A DNA stretch of 64,000 bases from Bifidobacterium sp. (GCF_022647885.1 NZ_JALCLM010000001.1:1720610-1784609), one strand, 5' to 3'. Positions 37,585-47,769 are shown, counted from the stretch's first letter. The notes: generated by a model from the letters alone, not told the origin. Translations and numbers: made by a program.

Positions 37585-38286
37585 TTAGGCAGCATCGCCT
37601 TTAGGGAGTACCTTAGGACTGCGATTTTTCAGAACTTGTGCGTAAATATCAACATATTCTTGACCACTGAGTTGTTGAATATCCTGCATCATGCGATCAG
37701 TAAGTTCACGAAGTTGCTCTCTCGTCACATCCTGAGAGGGTGTTTTTGTAACTTGTATAGCTTTACCGAAAATTACTGTGGTATTACCTTTTCCTGGAAT
37801 TACTGTGCCCGGGCGTTGCAGCTCACGAGACCCGATAATCGCTGTTGGAATAATCGGCACACCAGTTTCGTATGCGAGGCGTGCAACACCTGTGTGGCCA
37901 CGAAACAGTCGACCATCAGGACTTCGTGTTCCTTCGGGGTGTATACCAAAAAGCTTGCCCGATTCAAGTACGTGTCTTGCTGTTTCTAGTGCTCCCAAGG
38001 CTTTTGAACCACCAGATCTATCGACCGGAAACACTCCTACAGAAGTGAACCACCACTTCTTTAATCGACCTTTAACACCTTTGCCGTTAAAGTACTCAGC
38101 TTTACCCATGAAATGAATCATGCGAGGGCTTGACAGCGGTAATAGCGCATCGTCAATCACGGCAAGATGGTTTGATGCAATGATCGCCCCTCCCTGCTTG
38201 GGAATGTTCTCGACACCCTTGACTGTGGGGTGAAAACGTCTCCGGGCAACTGGGCCTAGCAATGTAACAAAAAACCAATACAGCAC
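37585..38286 (-). CDS. plsC: 1-acyl-sn-glycerol-3-phosphate acyltransferase family protein
   Basis: Membrane-associated acyltransferase of about 233 residues. The catalytic motif NHLAVIDD (HX4D) and the substrate motif HPEGTRSPDG are intact. It should acylate lysophosphatidic acid in phospholipid synthesis; other acyl acceptors are possible. GTG 38286 is chosen because AGGAGG sits four bases upstream. The longer frame to 38358 would overlap the divergent gene at 38336. The N-terminus contains a hydrophobic anchor (VLYWFFVTLLGPVA). Confidence 0.9.
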   Translation of the reverse strand: MLYWFFVTLLGPVARRRFHPTVKGVENIPKQGGAIIASNHLAVIDDALLPLSSPRMIHFMGKAEYFNGKGVKGRLKKWWFTSVGVFPVDRSGGSKALGALETARHVLESGKLFGIHPEGTRSPDGRLFRGHTGVARLAYETGVPIIPTAIIGSRELQRPGTVIPGKGNTTVIFGKAIQVTKTPSQDVTREQLRELTDRMMQDIQQLSGQEYVDIYAQVLKNRSPKVLPKGDAA

Positions 38287-38335
38287 GGTACCTCCTCGCA
38301 TGCAATTGCCAACCGATGCGGTTAGAGTATGAAAT

Positions 38336-38911
38336 ATGACCGACCACAACAATAGCAACCCTTCTGAGCAGCAACCAAACCAGAAGCCGGATGGTGACTC
38401 CTCCCCTGACCAAACATCCCATACTCAGGGTTCAGGATCTGATGCATGGTCAGAATTTCTTGACGCTCATGCTGATGATATTTCTTCGGTTGAACGTTCT
38501 CGTGATGCTAAACGTTTCGAGAAGAGCGCAAAGAAAGCACAAAAGAAGGCCGCCCTAAGCGTCAATGATTTGAAGGACTCTGCTTTCACTGCATCTGGCC
38601 ATCCCAGTGGTCCACGTGATTTCGAGGGGAGAAGCTGGCTCGATACCGATGCTGTGATGGATTCTGGTAACTCTTTTACACCACCGAATCCAGATTTAGG
38701 CAAGTTGCGCTCTGGTGTATTGGTCTTTTCAATAATGTGTATTCTTGCCCTGATATCATTCGCCGCTGCCATATTGTTGCCCTCTTGGTCCGGAACGATT
38801 GGCACTGTTGGCGGTATCCTCATGTTAATCGGTGGTGTCGGTTTGTTTACTCAACTACGAGGACATACTCAGACCCGCAACGATCCTTTTGATGACGGAT
38901 CTCGGGTATAG
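38336..38911 (+). CDS. Small two-helix membrane protein, function unknown
   Basis: A 191-residue protein. The hydrophilic first two thirds are Ser/Gln/Asp/Lys-rich with a coil-prone basic patch (KRFEKSAKKAQKKAAL). Two hydrophobic segments follow (GVLVFSIMCILALISFAAAILLP and TIGTVGGILMLIGGVGLF), and the tail is FDDGSRV. I do not recognise a family, though similar small proteins occur next to plsC in related genomes. It is divergent from plsC. The 175 bp to trpD show nothing I can name. Confidence 0.65.
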   Translation: MTDHNNSNPSEQQPNQKPDGDSSPDQTSHTQGSGSDAWSEFLDAHADDISSVERSRDAKRFEKSAKKAQKKAALSVNDLKDSAFTASGHPSGPRDFEGRSWLDTDAVMDSGNSFTPPNPDLGKLRSGVLVFSIMCILALISFAAAILLPSWSGTIGTVGGILMLIGGVGLFTQLRGHTQTRNDPFDDGSRV

Positions 38912-39086
38912 AACTCAAAGGCTCGCGAGGAAACAGCAACACCAAATATGTAGGCAGCTTCAAATTCCTTGTACAGGCTTAACAGACGCGAATACATACT
39001 TCGGCAACTCGAGCACGACACAGACAGTGGCCTCGTCCAAAGGCAATACGCAGCTAAAGAATAAGGCCACTGACAGCTAATGCGAG

Positions 39087-40151
39087 TTACTGAGTAACAG
39101 ATTTGGACTGTGCGACGGCAATCCAGCGTTGCAACAAATCCTGAGCAGCTCCGCTAGACACTGCTTCTTGAGCCAGTGCATAGGCTTGTGTAAATCGCTC
39201 ATTTAGCGATGCCTGAGGGTTGCTCATCAAATGAGTATCAGCAACAATAGCTGAGGCAGCATTCAGCAATGCAGTTGTGCGCGAAGGAATATCTTTTCCT
39301 GCAACAAAATCACGCATAACTTGTGCATTGAAATCAGGTTCCCCACCTTTGAGATCCTCAACAGTAATTCGAGGAAGGCCCAATTCAACGGTCGGGTCAA
39401 ACTCAGTTTCGACCACTTTTCCGCCACTAACTTCCCAGATAGAAACAGGACCAGTGGGCGCCATCTCATCAAGCCCCTCCGATGAGGTATATACCAAACC
39501 CTGTTGCCCGTTTTCAGCAAACACAGCAGCCATCATGGGGCTTAGCTTCCTATCCGCACAACCGATGGCGACATGACTCGGATGAGCAGGATTGGTTAGT
39601 GGCCCCAACACGTTAAATACGGTTGGAATGCCTAATGATGAGCGCACAGGTCCCACAAAACGCATAGCAGGGTGAAAAGTTTTAGCAAATGCAAAGGTGA
39701 TGCCTACTTCATTACCCACCTCGCCGACTGCCTCAGGCTCCAAATCAAGAGGAAGACCTAGGGATTCTAAGCAATCAGCTGTGCCACTTTTACTACTGGC
39801 AGCACGATTTCCATGCTTAACAATCCTTACCCCCGCGGCTGCAGCAACTACTGCCCCCATGGTCGACAAATTCACTGTAGATGCTCCATCACCACCGGTA
39901 CCGACAATATCTGTGGTCTCCCCATCGACGTTTAAACTCTTCGCGTGCGAAACCATAGCCTTTGCAGCTCCCGCGACTTCCTCACTGGTAAGTCCCAAAG
40001 TTTGCATGGATGCCAGGGTGGCTCCTACAGCAACAGGATCTGCGTTACCACTCATGAGTTCATCGACAAACCAGTAAGATTGATCCGCAGTCAATGTCTG
40101 GCCTTTGACTAAAGTCCTCAGAATAGCCTTCTGTGTGAAGGGCTCACTCAT
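39087..40151 (-). CDS. trpD: Anthranilate phosphoribosyltransferase
   Basis: Second step of tryptophan synthesis: transfers phosphoribosyl from PRPP to anthranilate. The 354-residue protein has the glycine-rich PRPP loop (VGTGGDGASTVNLST), KHGNRAASSKSGTADCLE and the RYVGPVRSSLG-like FVGPVRSSLGIPTVFNVLGPL segment. ATG 40151 has a perfect AGGAGGAATA ribosome site; the frame is open to 40172. It stands alone rather than in a trp operon. I looked for a leader peptide or T-box upstream and saw none. Confidence 0.96.
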   Translation of the reverse strand: MSEPFTQKAILRTLVKGQTLTADQSYWFVDELMSGNADPVAVGATLASMQTLGLTSEEVAGAAKAMVSHAKSLNVDGETTDIVGTGGDGASTVNLSTMGAVVAAAAGVRIVKHGNRAASSKSGTADCLESLGLPLDLEPEAVGEVGNEVGITFAFAKTFHPAMRFVGPVRSSLGIPTVFNVLGPLTNPAHPSHVAIGCADRKLSPMMAAVFAENGQQGLVYTSSEGLDEMAPTGPVSIWEVSGGKVVETEFDPTVELGLPRITVEDLKGGEPDFNAQVMRDFVAGKDIPSRTTALLNAASAIVADTHLMSNPQASLNERFTQAYALAQEAVSSGAAQDLLQRWIAVAQSKSVTQ

Positions 40152-40266
40152 TATTCCTCCTAGAGACTGCAATGAAATTACCTACTTACCAACTTGACAC
40201 ATCCGGTGTTATTCTAATGCCACTTCGTAACATGAAGGTGTTGATACGACAACAGATGATATGAAA

Positions 40267-40315
40267 AATCCCGACCAACCTTCAACAATGTTGATTGTTT
40301 GCGGTCAATCGGGAT
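40267..40315 (-). terminator. Intrinsic terminator of secA
   Basis: On the minus strand ATCCCGA pairs with TCGGGAT at the base of a 49-nt hairpin, followed directly by TTTTCAT. It lies 17 bp after the secA stop. Confidence 0.75.
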
Positions 40316-40331
40316 ATTCACATAGAGAGTA

Positions 40332-43232
40332 TTACTCGTTCTGTCCGTGACACATCTTGTATTTACGTCCCGAACCACAAGGGCAAGGAGCGTTACGTGA
40401 TGTACCCGGGAAAGTACGCCCATCAGACCAAGGAGTGCGCAGAGTTTCCTCCTTGGGACGTTTATTAGCCGGAATCTTCTGCTCAGCATGACTCAGCGGT
40501 TCAGGACCAACGATACCTTGAGGCTGTGCAGTCTGCTCATCACTGTGTGAAGCATCACTTGAATTCTCGGTGTCTTCAGCACTGTCATCATCGCCAGAGT
40601 CTGGATCTTCAGGAGCGTTGAAGGTCAAATGCTCACCCTCAGCCTGTGCTTCATCCTCATTAAGACTCTCTCGAGCCTTATCTACGGCAGCATCTTCGTC
40701 ACTTTCTGAATTGAGATCTTCGGTTTTAGCGATTTGATCGATGTCAACATTAAAGAGCAGCTGGATGCTTTCCTCTTTAATTGCCTCAATCATCGAGTTG
40801 TACATCTGATAGCCTTCACGCTGATATTCGACCAGCGGATCACGCTGTCCCATACCACGCAGCCCAATGCCATCCTTGAGATAATCCATCTCGTACAAAT
40901 GCTCGCGCCATTTACGATCAAGCACTGCAAGGACCACACGGCGTTCAAGCTGCCGCATTCCCTCAGACCCGAGAGCACTCTCCCGAGCCTCATATTGTTC
41001 TTGAGCATCTGCCACGATCACCTCACGCAAATGCTCAGCAGCCTTATCGCCTTTGAGCTTTACGACGGATTCCTTAGTTGCATCTTGGTCGATGTCGATT
41101 GGGTAAATTGAGGACAGTGCTTTCCACAGTCCTTCATAATCCCAAGCAGTTGGCTTTTCAGAGCCCTTATTGGCTCCTCGAATGTAGGAAGAAGCGATAT
41201 CAGATATAAAGCGCTCAATGTCATCATGGATATCTTCACCCTGTAATACGGCTTGACGCTCCTGATAAATCACTTGACGCTGCTTATTCATCACGTCGTC
41301 ATATTTCAGGACGTTCTTACGAATCTCAAAGTTTCGGGATTCAACGGCCTTCTGAGCATTGCGCACACCCTTGGAAACACTCTTGGACTCGATTGGCTCA
41401 CCTTCAGGCAGACCCTTCGACATCACTCGAGCTACCAACTGAGTGTTGAACAAACGCATCAAATCATCTTCAAGGCTCAAATAGAAACGTGATTCTCCTG
41501 GATCACCCTGACGCCCTGAACGACCTCTGAGCTGATTATCAATACGTCGAGACTCGTGGCGTTCAGTGCCGAGCACATACAAGCCTCCAAGTTTAACTAC
41601 TTCTTCATGCTCATCCTTGACCTGCTCCTTGACTGCTTCAAGTGTTTCAGGCCACAGTTTCTCATAATCTTCAGGTGTGTCCTCAGCCGAATAGCCTTCT
41701 GCACGCAGCTTCTGATCAGCCAGGAACTCGGTGTTACCACCGAGCATAATATCGGTTCCTCGACCTGCCATGTTGGTAGCAACAGTCACGGCATCTTTAC
41801 GACCAGCGACAGCAACAACCGACGCTTCCTTGGCATGCTGCTTAGCGTTCAACACCTGATGAGGAATTTCAGCTACATCAAGCAGTGTCGAGACGACTTC
41901 AGAAGACTCAACGGATGCAGTTCCAAGAAGCACGGGCTGACCTGTTGCATGTCGCTTGGCAACATCCTTAACAATTGCCGTCAGTTTTTCCTTCTTGGTT
42001 CGGAAAATCAAATCATCTTGATCTTTGCGCACCATCGGACGGTTGGTAGGAATCGGCAGCACGCCTAACTTATAGGTGCCCATAAACTCAGCAGCCTCAG
42101 TCTCTGCGGTACCTGTCATGCCGGCAAGTTTGTCGTACATACGGAAGTAATTCTGCAAGGTGATGGTAGCAAAAGTCTGGTTTTCAGCCTTAACCTCAAC
42201 GCCTTCTTTGGCTTCTATTGCCTGGTGTAGGCCCTCATTGTAACGACGCCCCGACAGGATACGTCCTGTGTGCTCGTCAACGATAAGCACTTCGCCTGAC
42301 TGCACCACGTAGTCGCGGTCACGCAGGAAGAGTTCTTTTGCTTTAATAGCGTTGTTGAGATAGCCGATAAGTGCTGTATTGCCTGGTTCATACAGATTGT
42401 CGATACCGAGATAATCCTCAATCTTGCTAATACCAGAGTCAAGGATGCCGACTACTTTCTTTTTCTCGTCAACCTCGTAGTCATCATCCCTTGTCAGTTT
42501 TGGTACTAAACGTGCGAACTGCCTATACCAACGAGTCACATCGCCTTCAGCTGGACCCGAAATAATCAGAGGTGTACGAGCCTCATCAATAAGAATGGAA
42601 TCAACCTCATCAACGATTGCAAAATTATGCCCGCGTTGTACCAGATCTGCCTTCTCCCAGGCCATGTTGTCTCGTAAGTAGTCGAAACCAAACTCGTTAT
42701 TGGTACCGTAGGTGATGTCAGCCTCGTATTGCTTACGGCGCTCTTGAGGCTTCTGATCGGTCACAATGCAGCCGACGGTCATACCGAGGAATCGGAAGAT
42801 TCGACCCATCAACTCTGACTGATAACTGGCCAGGTAATCGTTCACGGTAACAACGTGGACACCTTTGCCACTAAGGGCATTGAGGTAGCTAGGCAAAGTT
42901 GCTACCAAAGTCTTACCCTCACCGGTTTTCATTTCCGCGATGTTACCCCAGTGCAGCGCTGCACCGCCCATAAGCTGTACGTCGAAATGACGCTGCCCAA
43001 GTGTTCTTCTGGAAACCTCACGAACCGTAGCAAAAGCCTCAGGCATAATCGAATCAAGAGATTCGCCCTTGTCAATGCGCTTCCTGAATTTGGGAGTCTG
43101 AGCCTTTAGCTCTTCGTCGCTCATCGCCTTGATGTCATCTTCCAAAGCATTGACCGCAGTGGCCACGCCTTGGAGCTTACGAAGCTGGTGTCCTTCGCCG
43201 ATACGGAGGACTTTATCCAGGATTGCTACCAC
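40332..43232 (-). CDS. secA: Preprotein translocase ATPase SecA
   Basis: Motor of the Sec protein-export pathway, 966 residues. The DEAD-type ATPase shows MKTGEGKTL (Walker A), [19 protein letters not shown] (Walker B) and the crosslinking, helical-wing and scaffold regions. [15 protein letters not shown] and [15 protein letters not shown] belong to the second nucleotide-binding fold. The C-terminus ends with a zinc SEC-C motif ([13 protein letters not shown]), preceded by an acidic linker rich in Asp/Glu. GTG 43232 is preceded by GGGAG. Only one secA is visible in this window. Confidence 0.97.
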   Translation of the reverse strand: MVAILDKVLRIGEGHQLRKLQGVATAVNALEDDIKAMSDEELKAQTPKFRKRIDKGESLDSIMPEAFATVREVSRRTLGQRHFDVQLMGGAALHWGNIAEMKTGEGKTLVATLPSYLNALSGKGVHVVTVNDYLASYQSELMGRIFRFLGMTVGCIVTDQKPQERRKQYEADITYGTNNEFGFDYLRDNMAWEKADLVQRGHNFAIVDEVDSILIDEARTPLIISGPAEGDVTRWYRQFARLVPKLTRDDDYEVDEKKKVVGILDSGISKIEDYLGIDNLYEPGNTALIGYLNNAIKAKELFLRDRDYVVQSGEVLIVDEHTGRILSGRRYNEGLHQAIEAKEGVEVKAENQTFATITLQNYFRMYDKLAGMTGTAETEAAEFMGTYKLGVLPIPTNRPMVRKDQDDLIFRTKKEKLTAIVKDVAKRHATGQPVLLGTASVESSEVVSTLLDVAEIPHQVLNAKQHAKEASVVAVAGRKDAVTVATNMAGRGTDIMLGGNTEFLADQKLRAEGYSAEDTPEDYEKLWPETLEAVKEQVKDEHEEVVKLGGLYVLGTERHESRRIDNQLRGRSGRQGDPGESRFYLSLEDDLMRLFNTQLVARVMSKGLPEGEPIESKSVSKGVRNAQKAVESRNFEIRKNVLKYDDVMNKQRQVIYQERQAVLQGEDIHDDIERFISDIASSYIRGANKGSEKPTAWDYEGLWKALSSIYPIDIDQDATKESVVKLKGDKAAEHLREVIVADAQEQYEARESALGSEGMRQLERRVVLAVLDRKWREHLYEMDYLKDGIGLRGMGQRDPLVEYQREGYQMYNSMIEAIKEESIQLLFNVDIDQIAKTEDLNSESDEDAAVDKARESLNEDEAQAEGEHLTFNAPEDPDSGDDDSAEDTENSSDASHSDEQTAQPQGIVGPEPLSHAEQKIPANKRPKEETLRTPWSDGRTFPGTSRNAPCPCGSGRKYKMCHGQNE

Positions 43233-43426
43233 GTTTCGCTCCCTAATATGCTACCTATTACACAGGCATTCCCCAACGCCATAGCGTCAGGCACAAACTT
43301 CGTTCATAATACTCGACTACTGCGATTTCCACTACTTGCACGCCTCGCGTATTCACACGTCACTGTCAAAACGAAGGCCAAACACCTTTGCTGAACTCAG
43401 ACGGTTATTTACAAAGCACACAATAA

Positions 43427-43467
43427 TGCGGGTTGTTGCCATACAAAGCATATGGCAACAACCCGCA
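43427..43467. terminator. Terminator-like hairpin downstream of hpf
   Basis: A 17-bp perfect stem (43427-43443 with 43451-43467) surrounds a 7-nt loop. It lies 52 bp past the hpf stop and 195 bp before the secA start; the rest of this gap shows nothing I can name. Confidence 0.75.
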
Positions 43468-43518
43468 AATGATACTCATGAGAGCGCTATAACACTGCTA
43501 GTCCCTCAGTCATTATCG

Positions 43519-44181
43519 TTATGCTGCAGTGTTTTCAGGGGTATCGATTTCAAAAACACCGTAGCTCCAACCATGGCGATGATAAACCACCGAAGGACGT
43601 CCCGTTTCTTTGTTGACAAAGAGGAAGAAATCATGCCCGATTAATTCCATCTCATACAGGGCCTCGTCAATGCTCATGGGCTCAGCTATATGGAGCTTAC
43701 GACGAATCACAATAGGGGTATCCCCTACTTGCACCTCAACTGATTCACCTGGTGCCAATTCACTGGCAACGGCAGCCTCAGGGCTGTTGTTGGGAACTTC
43801 CTCTTCTTCTGGCTCCTGTGGTGTGGATGGCAACACAGCACCCATATCCACTGGAACTGGATTGAGATAACCTCTTCTGTGATCCTTGCGGCGATCGCGA
43901 GCACGACGCAAGCGCAAGGTCAACTTGTCGAGAGCCATATCTAAAGCACTGTATTCATCAGTGCTTGATGCCTCAGCACGTACAACTGTGCGTCCTGCAA
44001 TCACGGTAATTTCTACTCGCTTGGCAGTATCGGCCTGTCGTGGGTTCCCCTCATGAGTCAGCACAATCTGTGCACGCTGTGCATCAGGCGCGATGGCGGT
44101 CACACGATTCAACTTGGTATCCACCACGTCGCGGAACCTCTGCTTAATTTGCGTGTGGCGACCTGTAACGACGTTCTCCAT
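43519..44181 (-). CDS. hpf: Long-form ribosome hibernation promoting factor
   Basis: A 220-residue protein with the YfiA/HPF fold at the N-terminus (VTGRHTQIKQRFRDVVDTKLNRV, then ARDRRKDHRR) and the long-HPF C-terminal domain (KLHIAEPMSIDEALYEMELIGHDFFLFVNKETGRPSVVYHRHGWSYGVFEI). Long HPF dimerises 70S ribosomes into inactive 100S particles in slow growth. A Pro/Glu-rich linker joins the domains. The Shine-Dalgarno sequence AAGGAGG is at 44187-44193, and a small hairpin lies just upstream of it. Confidence 0.95.
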   Translation of the reverse strand: MENVVTGRHTQIKQRFRDVVDTKLNRVTAIAPDAQRAQIVLTHEGNPRQADTAKRVEITVIAGRTVVRAEASSTDEYSALDMALDKLTLRLRRARDRRKDHRRGYLNPVPVDMGAVLPSTPQEPEEEEVPNNSPEAAVASELAPGESVEVQVGDTPIVIRRKLHIAEPMSIDEALYEMELIGHDFFLFVNKETGRPSVVYHRHGWSYGVFEIDTPENTAA

Positions 44182-44199
44182 GTGAACCTCCTTGGATCA

Positions 44200-44214
44200 A
44201 GCGGCTAAGCCGCT
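44200..44214 (-). promoter_or_regulatory. Hairpin in hpf leader
   Basis: AGCGGCTTAGCCGCT (minus strand) can fold into a 6-bp stem with a three-base loop, six bases upstream of the AAGGAGG ribosome site. A minus-strand -10-like TACAAT at 44255-44260 lies upstream, but I cannot find a good -35, so this is only a candidate leader. Confidence 0.35.
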
Positions 44215-44390
44215 GTATGTGATGAGCGGCACCTTCACCGCCCGGGTATCTCATATTGTAACCGACTGTTCGTAGACTTCAGCGGATGCTAAGCCAATAA
44301 CAAGAACATTCACGAGCCCTGCGTGTTGAACTCACAACCTTGCGCAGATTGCGTGTGCCTTAACGCATTGACTGCTAGGATTATAGTTTT

Positions 44391-44793
44391 GAGACCTCTT
44401 GATGATCGCGACAGACAATGCATGTGAGCACTTGGAGACAAGTACATATGAGCATTTATGTTGAGGAACTTCCGGGCTCCACAGAGCACGATGGCGGATA
44501 ACATCCGCCCAGGGCGACCTGAGAGATAGCGCAACAGAGAATAGACCGCCTGCAACCATTGTGGAAACATATGGGTTGTAGGTAAGGGTGAAACGGCGGT
44601 GTAAGAGACCACCGGGCCTCTGGAAACAGTAGGCCGCATGGCAAGCCTCATCGGGAGCAAGGCCAAGCAGAAGGCGTTAAGGGCTGCTCGCCCGTGCCTT
44701 CGGGTAGGCTGCTAGAGCTTGGCGGCAACGCCAAGTCGAGATGGATGGTCATCCATTCGCAAGAATGACAGAACCCGGGGTAAAAGAGGTCTC
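44391..44793 (+). ncRNA. rnpB: RNase P RNA (rnpB), actinobacterial type A
   Basis: Catalytic RNA that trims tRNA 5' leaders. Recognised by the universally conserved core: GCAACAGAGAATAGACCGCC-like segment (about 44531-44550), GGTAAGGGTGAAACGGCGG and GGTAAGAGACCACCG-type region, the GCCCGTGCCTTCGGG hairpin and the 3' CAGAACCCGGGG near the end. The ends are fixed by P1 pairing: GAGACCTCTT (44391-44400) is complementary to AAGAGGTCTC (44784-44793). TATAGT at 44382-44387 is a plausible -10. The antisense frames here are shadows. The recX gene ends 26 bp away on the other strand. Confidence 0.93.
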
Positions 44794-44818
44794 ACTCACT
44801 CCTAACCATAATCTCAAC

Positions 44819-45424
44819 TTAGTCGCAGAAAACGTCAGCAAAAACTTGTCTGAGCATGTCGGGACTATGACCTTTTCTCGCGCCGGCACTCCACAATCTG
44901 CGCATCTGCACTTTTCGCTCCATACCATGAGTCCTGCGCTCAACAGTTCTACCCAATGCATATGCTGATTCAACAAAATTGCCATTTTGCGAAGCTTGCT
45001 CAATCAGCTCCGCTGCTAAATCCGCATCAACACCTTTGCGTGACATTTCCATGCTGACACCGCGAGCACCCATATCTCGCTGCAAGCAGTATCGCAACAG
45101 TGAATGAGCATATTCTTCATCGTTTAGCAATCCAAGTTCTTGTAAGCGATGAATCACATCTTCAACCAGATTTTCTTCGAAATCTTTGCGTATCAGACGT
45201 TTTGCCAAATCCGAGGAAGAGCGCGGAGCTGCATCCAAGGAGCGTAACGCAGCTTCTTTGCATAGTTCGAAACGCTGTTGCTCATCAGATGTTCGCTCTT
45301 CGAAAAGGTGTTTATCTGACGACTGCTGCACACTCTGAAGCTCAACCCTTTGCTGCGCCTGCGTCTGTGAATGCGGCAGCAAAGGTTCGTGCATGGTGCT
45401 GAGAAACTCATCAGCCGAAATCAT
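44819..45424 (-). CDS. recX: RecX, regulator of RecA
   Basis: A 201-residue protein with three RecX helical repeats: EAALRSLDAAPRSSSDLAKRLIRKDF, VIHRLQELGLLNDEEYAHSLLRYC and a third with degenerate spacing. A Gln/Ser-rich N-terminal extension (about 50 residues) precedes them. RecX binds and modulates RecA filaments. It follows recA on the same strand with a 47-bp gap, the usual position. The Shine-Dalgarno region is AAGCGAGG before ATG 45424. Confidence 0.93.
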   Translation of the reverse strand: MISADEFLSTMHEPLLPHSQTQAQQRVELQSVQQSSDKHLFEERTSDEQQRFELCKEAALRSLDAAPRSSSDLAKRLIRKDFEENLVEDVIHRLQELGLLNDEEYAHSLLRYCLQRDMGARGVSMEMSRKGVDADLAAELIEQASQNGNFVESAYALGRTVERRTHGMERKVQMRRLWSAGARKGHSPDMLRQVFADVFCD

Positions 45425-45471
45425 ATGGCCTCGCTTGCAATAACGAAAACTTGCAGTTGAATTGTAGACAA

Positions 45472-46623
45472 CTATTTGCTGAGTTGCTCTGCAGCTTGTT
45501 TGTCTGCATGGGTGTTTTCAGAAGCCTGCGAAGTTGCTTCTTCATCACTTTCGGCAGAATCTTTCGTCTCCTCTTCAGGGCGGGGAATCAAGCCAAATTC
45601 CATCTTGACACGATTCTCGATTTCACTCGTTAGTTCTGCATTATCTTTAAGGAACTGACGAACATTCTCTCTGCCCTGCCCAAGCTGATCACCATCATAG
45701 GTAAACCATGAACCAGATTTCTTGACGATATTGGTTTGCAAAGCCATATCCAAAATGGAGCCTTCTCGAGAGATCCCCTCGCCGTATAACATGTCAAATT
45801 CAGCCGACTTAAAGGGCGGCGCCATCTTGTTTTTAACGACTTTTACCCTAGTGCGGTTACCAACAGCCTCATCGCCGTTCTTGAGGGTTTGAATTCGTCT
45901 GATATCAAGGCGCACAGATGAATAGAATTTCAGCGCTTTACCACCCGTTGTGGTTTCTGGACTGCCAAAAAATACACCTATTTTTTCTCGCAACTGGTTG
46001 ATAAAAATAGCAGTAGTGTTGGCCTGAGCCAAAGCACCAGTCATTTTTCTCAATGCTTGACTCATCAAACGAGCTTGTAGACCTACGTGACTGTCTCCCA
46101 TATCGCCTTCAATTTCGGCTTTCGGCACCAGTGCAGCTACAGAATCGATAACGACAATATCTAAGGCACCTGAGCGAACTAACATATCGGCTATTTCCAA
46201 AGCTTGCTCACCGTTATCTGGCTGGGAAATAATCAGGGAATCAGTATCTACACCAAGTTTGCGAGCATATTCTGGATCTAAGGCATGCTCTGCATCTATA
46301 AATGCCGCAACACCACCATTTTTTTGTGCATTAGCAACCGCGTGCAGTGTGAGCGTGGTCTTACCTGAGGATTCAGGACCATAGATTTCAACAATTCTGC
46401 CCCGAGGAAGTCCACCTATACCTAAAGCCATATCTAAAGCGAGAGAACCGGTGGGGATTACCTCAACATTCTGTACCGGACGATCTCCCAAACGCATAGC
46501 CGAACCCTTGCCGAAGTTCTTCTCCACTTGAGCAAGCGCTGTATCCAAGGCTGCTTGGCGACGTGATTGTATGTCGCTTTCAGAAGATTTCTTGGGTGCA
46601 CGGGCACCTGTATGTTGTGCCAT
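45472..46623 (-). CDS. recA: Recombinase RecA
   Basis: DNA strand-exchange protein and SOS co-protease, 383 residues. The frame is open to 46824, but the true start is ATG 46623: AAGGAG lies upstream and the protein then begins [12 protein letters not shown] as in relatives. Walker A is GPESSGKTT, Walker B region [19 protein letters not shown], and the L2/loop region [24 protein letters not shown]. The C-terminal tail is acidic. It is controlled by its own SOS promoter (46762-46790) between DUF3046 and recA. Confidence 0.98.
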   Translation of the reverse strand: MAQHTGARAPKKSSESDIQSRRQAALDTALAQVEKNFGKGSAMRLGDRPVQNVEVIPTGSLALDMALGIGGLPRGRIVEIYGPESSGKTTLTLHAVANAQKNGGVAAFIDAEHALDPEYARKLGVDTDSLIISQPDNGEQALEIADMLVRSGALDIVVIDSVAALVPKAEIEGDMGDSHVGLQARLMSQALRKMTGALAQANTTAIFINQLREKIGVFFGSPETTTGGKALKFYSSVRLDIRRIQTLKNGDEAVGNRTRVKVVKNKMAPPFKSAEFDMLYGEGISREGSILDMALQTNIVKKSGSWFTYDGDQLGQGRENVRQFLKDNAELTSEIENRVKMEFGLIPRPEEETKDSAESDEEATSQASENTHADKQAAEQLSK

Positions 46624-46761
46624 CTGGCCTCTCCTTAGCTTTCTGACTGCTGTGACAATTAATACCTTAGAGCCAGGTGCGAGCTGGACAGGACTTCCAC
46701 AAACAATGTGGTCGAATGTGCGCCGGACTTCATAAGAGTGATTAACTGAGCTCAGGGCATG

Positions 46762-46790
46762 ACTATACCCGAACATTTGTTCGAATTCAA
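46762..46790 (-). promoter_or_regulatory. recA promoter with LexA (SOS) box in the spacer
   Basis: On the minus strand -35 TTGAAT (46785-46790) and -10 TATAGT (46762-46767) are exactly 17 bp apart. The spacer contains CGAACAAATGTTCG (46770-46783), a perfect CGAAC-N4-GTTCG palindrome of the Gram-positive/actinobacterial SOS type. LexA bound here would block the promoter directly. The start of recA lies about 140 bp downstream. Confidence 0.85.
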
Positions 46791-46830
46791 ATGAAGCTGG
46801 CCTAACATCACATGCACACTGCACATGCTG

Positions 46831-47064
46831 TTACCGCGCTGGCATAGGAGGCGCGTTGTGGTCCTTACCCCAACGTCTTGAATCGGGTATGTCCATCTGG
46901 TCACAGAGCACATTCCACACCGTGCGAGGCTCTACACCCGATTCCAACGCCTCAACTACTGTCAGTGAATCTAATTCATGTAACTGTTGATCTCTAGAAA
47001 GACTTCGTCCATAACTGCGCCCAAAAACCTCTTCAAGCAACTCCCAGAACTCGCGTTCCCTCAC
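46831..47064 (-). CDS. DUF3046 protein
   Basis: A 77-residue basic/acidic helical protein. The motif FWELLEEVFGRSYGRSLSRDQQLHELDSLTVVEALE and the tail PDSRRWGKDHNAPPM match the short actinobacterial DUF3046 family, which is nearly always just upstream of recA. Function unknown. It ends about 207 bp before the recA start and just upstream of the recA SOS promoter, so the two are probably separately transcribed. Confidence 0.9.
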   Translation of the reverse strand: MREREFWELLEEVFGRSYGRSLSRDQQLHELDSLTVVEALESGVEPRTVWNVLCDQMDIPDSRRWGKDHNAPPMPAR

Positions 47065-47179
47065 TTATGACAAACCTCTCTACTCCCCTAGATCAATGCA
47101 CAACTAACACAACTACCGATCAACATTACTATCAATTACAGCTGAATATTAGAGTTAACAACATTATTTGAGCTGTGGA

Positions 47180-47704
47180 TCAATTCTGCAGAGATTCAAT
47201 ATAATCGGCAACCATACGTAACATCTGAGAAACGCTGACACCCAGAGCCTCAGCTATCGAGCTAAGCAACTCGGAGCTTGCTTCTTTCTGCCCTCGTTCA
47301 ACTTCAGAAAGGTATCCGAGCGAAACACCAGCATTCTCACTAACCTCTCGAAGTGTTTTGTGATCCTTACTGCGCAAATCTCGCAGCACATGGCCAATCG
47401 CTTCGCGCAATGAAACTTGATGAGTACCTGCATAAGAATCTTCACCCGCACCTGTGGCAGCTGCCACAGAACGCACATCTCCGCCTTCCTCTTTCATCCA
47501 CATCCGCGTCAGAGCTGCTTGACGCTCATCCTTGGCCTTCTTTGCTGCTCTTGCCCTCAGCACCTGCTGCTGGGCGAATACGACCGCACGACGCTGCGCC
47601 GGCGTCAAATCCCTCACTCGGGCTGCGCCCTCGCGCACTACGTTCGTCTGTAGTTCGAACGAATCCTCGGTGTGTCGCAACACTGTCTGATTATCTGTCA
47701 TCAT
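47180..47704 (-). CDS. clgR: ClgR-type XRE transcriptional regulator
   Basis: A 174-residue regulator. The N-terminal half is basic and Arg/Ala-rich ([25 protein letters not shown]). The C-terminal half carries a Cro/CI helix-turn-helix ([33 protein letters not shown]). ClgR activates clp protease genes in actinobacteria. Position next to cinA-pgsA and before DUF3046-recA matches that family. A ClgR-like box (47759-47769) lies upstream of its start. Confidence 0.9.
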   Translation of the reverse strand: MMTDNQTVLRHTEDSFELQTNVVREGAARVRDLTPAQRRAVVFAQQQVLRARAAKKAKDERQAALTRMWMKEEGGDVRSVAAATGAGEDSYAGTHQVSLREAIGHVLRDLRSKDHKTLREVSENAGVSLGYLSEVERGQKEASSELLSSIAEALGVSVSQMLRMVADYIESLQN

Positions 47705-47758
47705 GTGCCCCTTTCATACCGCCAAAGCTGTTCTTGTAACCTTCACCTTGCACAACAA

Positions 47759-47769
47759 CGCTCAACGCG
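47759..47769. promoter_or_regulatory. Candidate ClgR box upstream of clgR
   Basis: CGC-TCAAC-GCG, i.e. CGC-N5-GCG with A/T-rich flanks (ACAACGCTCAACGCGAAA), 55 bp upstream of clgR. It fits most of the known ClgR consensus, with mismatches at two of the less conserved positions. Autoregulation of clgR is described in bifidobacteria; this particular site is inference. Confidence 0.4.

Noticed and set aside
38287..38358. Upstream extension of the acyltransferase start
   Set aside because: It would overlap the divergent gene, and GTG 38286 has AGGAGG at its front.
44368..44387. TTGACT with TATAGT as the rnpB promoter
   Set aside because: The spacer is 8 bp, far short of 16-18, so only the -10 word is retained as plausible.
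44310..44666. Antisense open frames of 60-118 residues across rnpB
   Set aside because: They lie opposite a conserved structured RNA and show no protein family, ribosome site or codon bias.
46624..46824. Extended recA start at 46824
   Set aside because: The extra residues have no family support and the true ATG at 46623 has a strong AAGGAG site and lies downstream of the SOS promoter.
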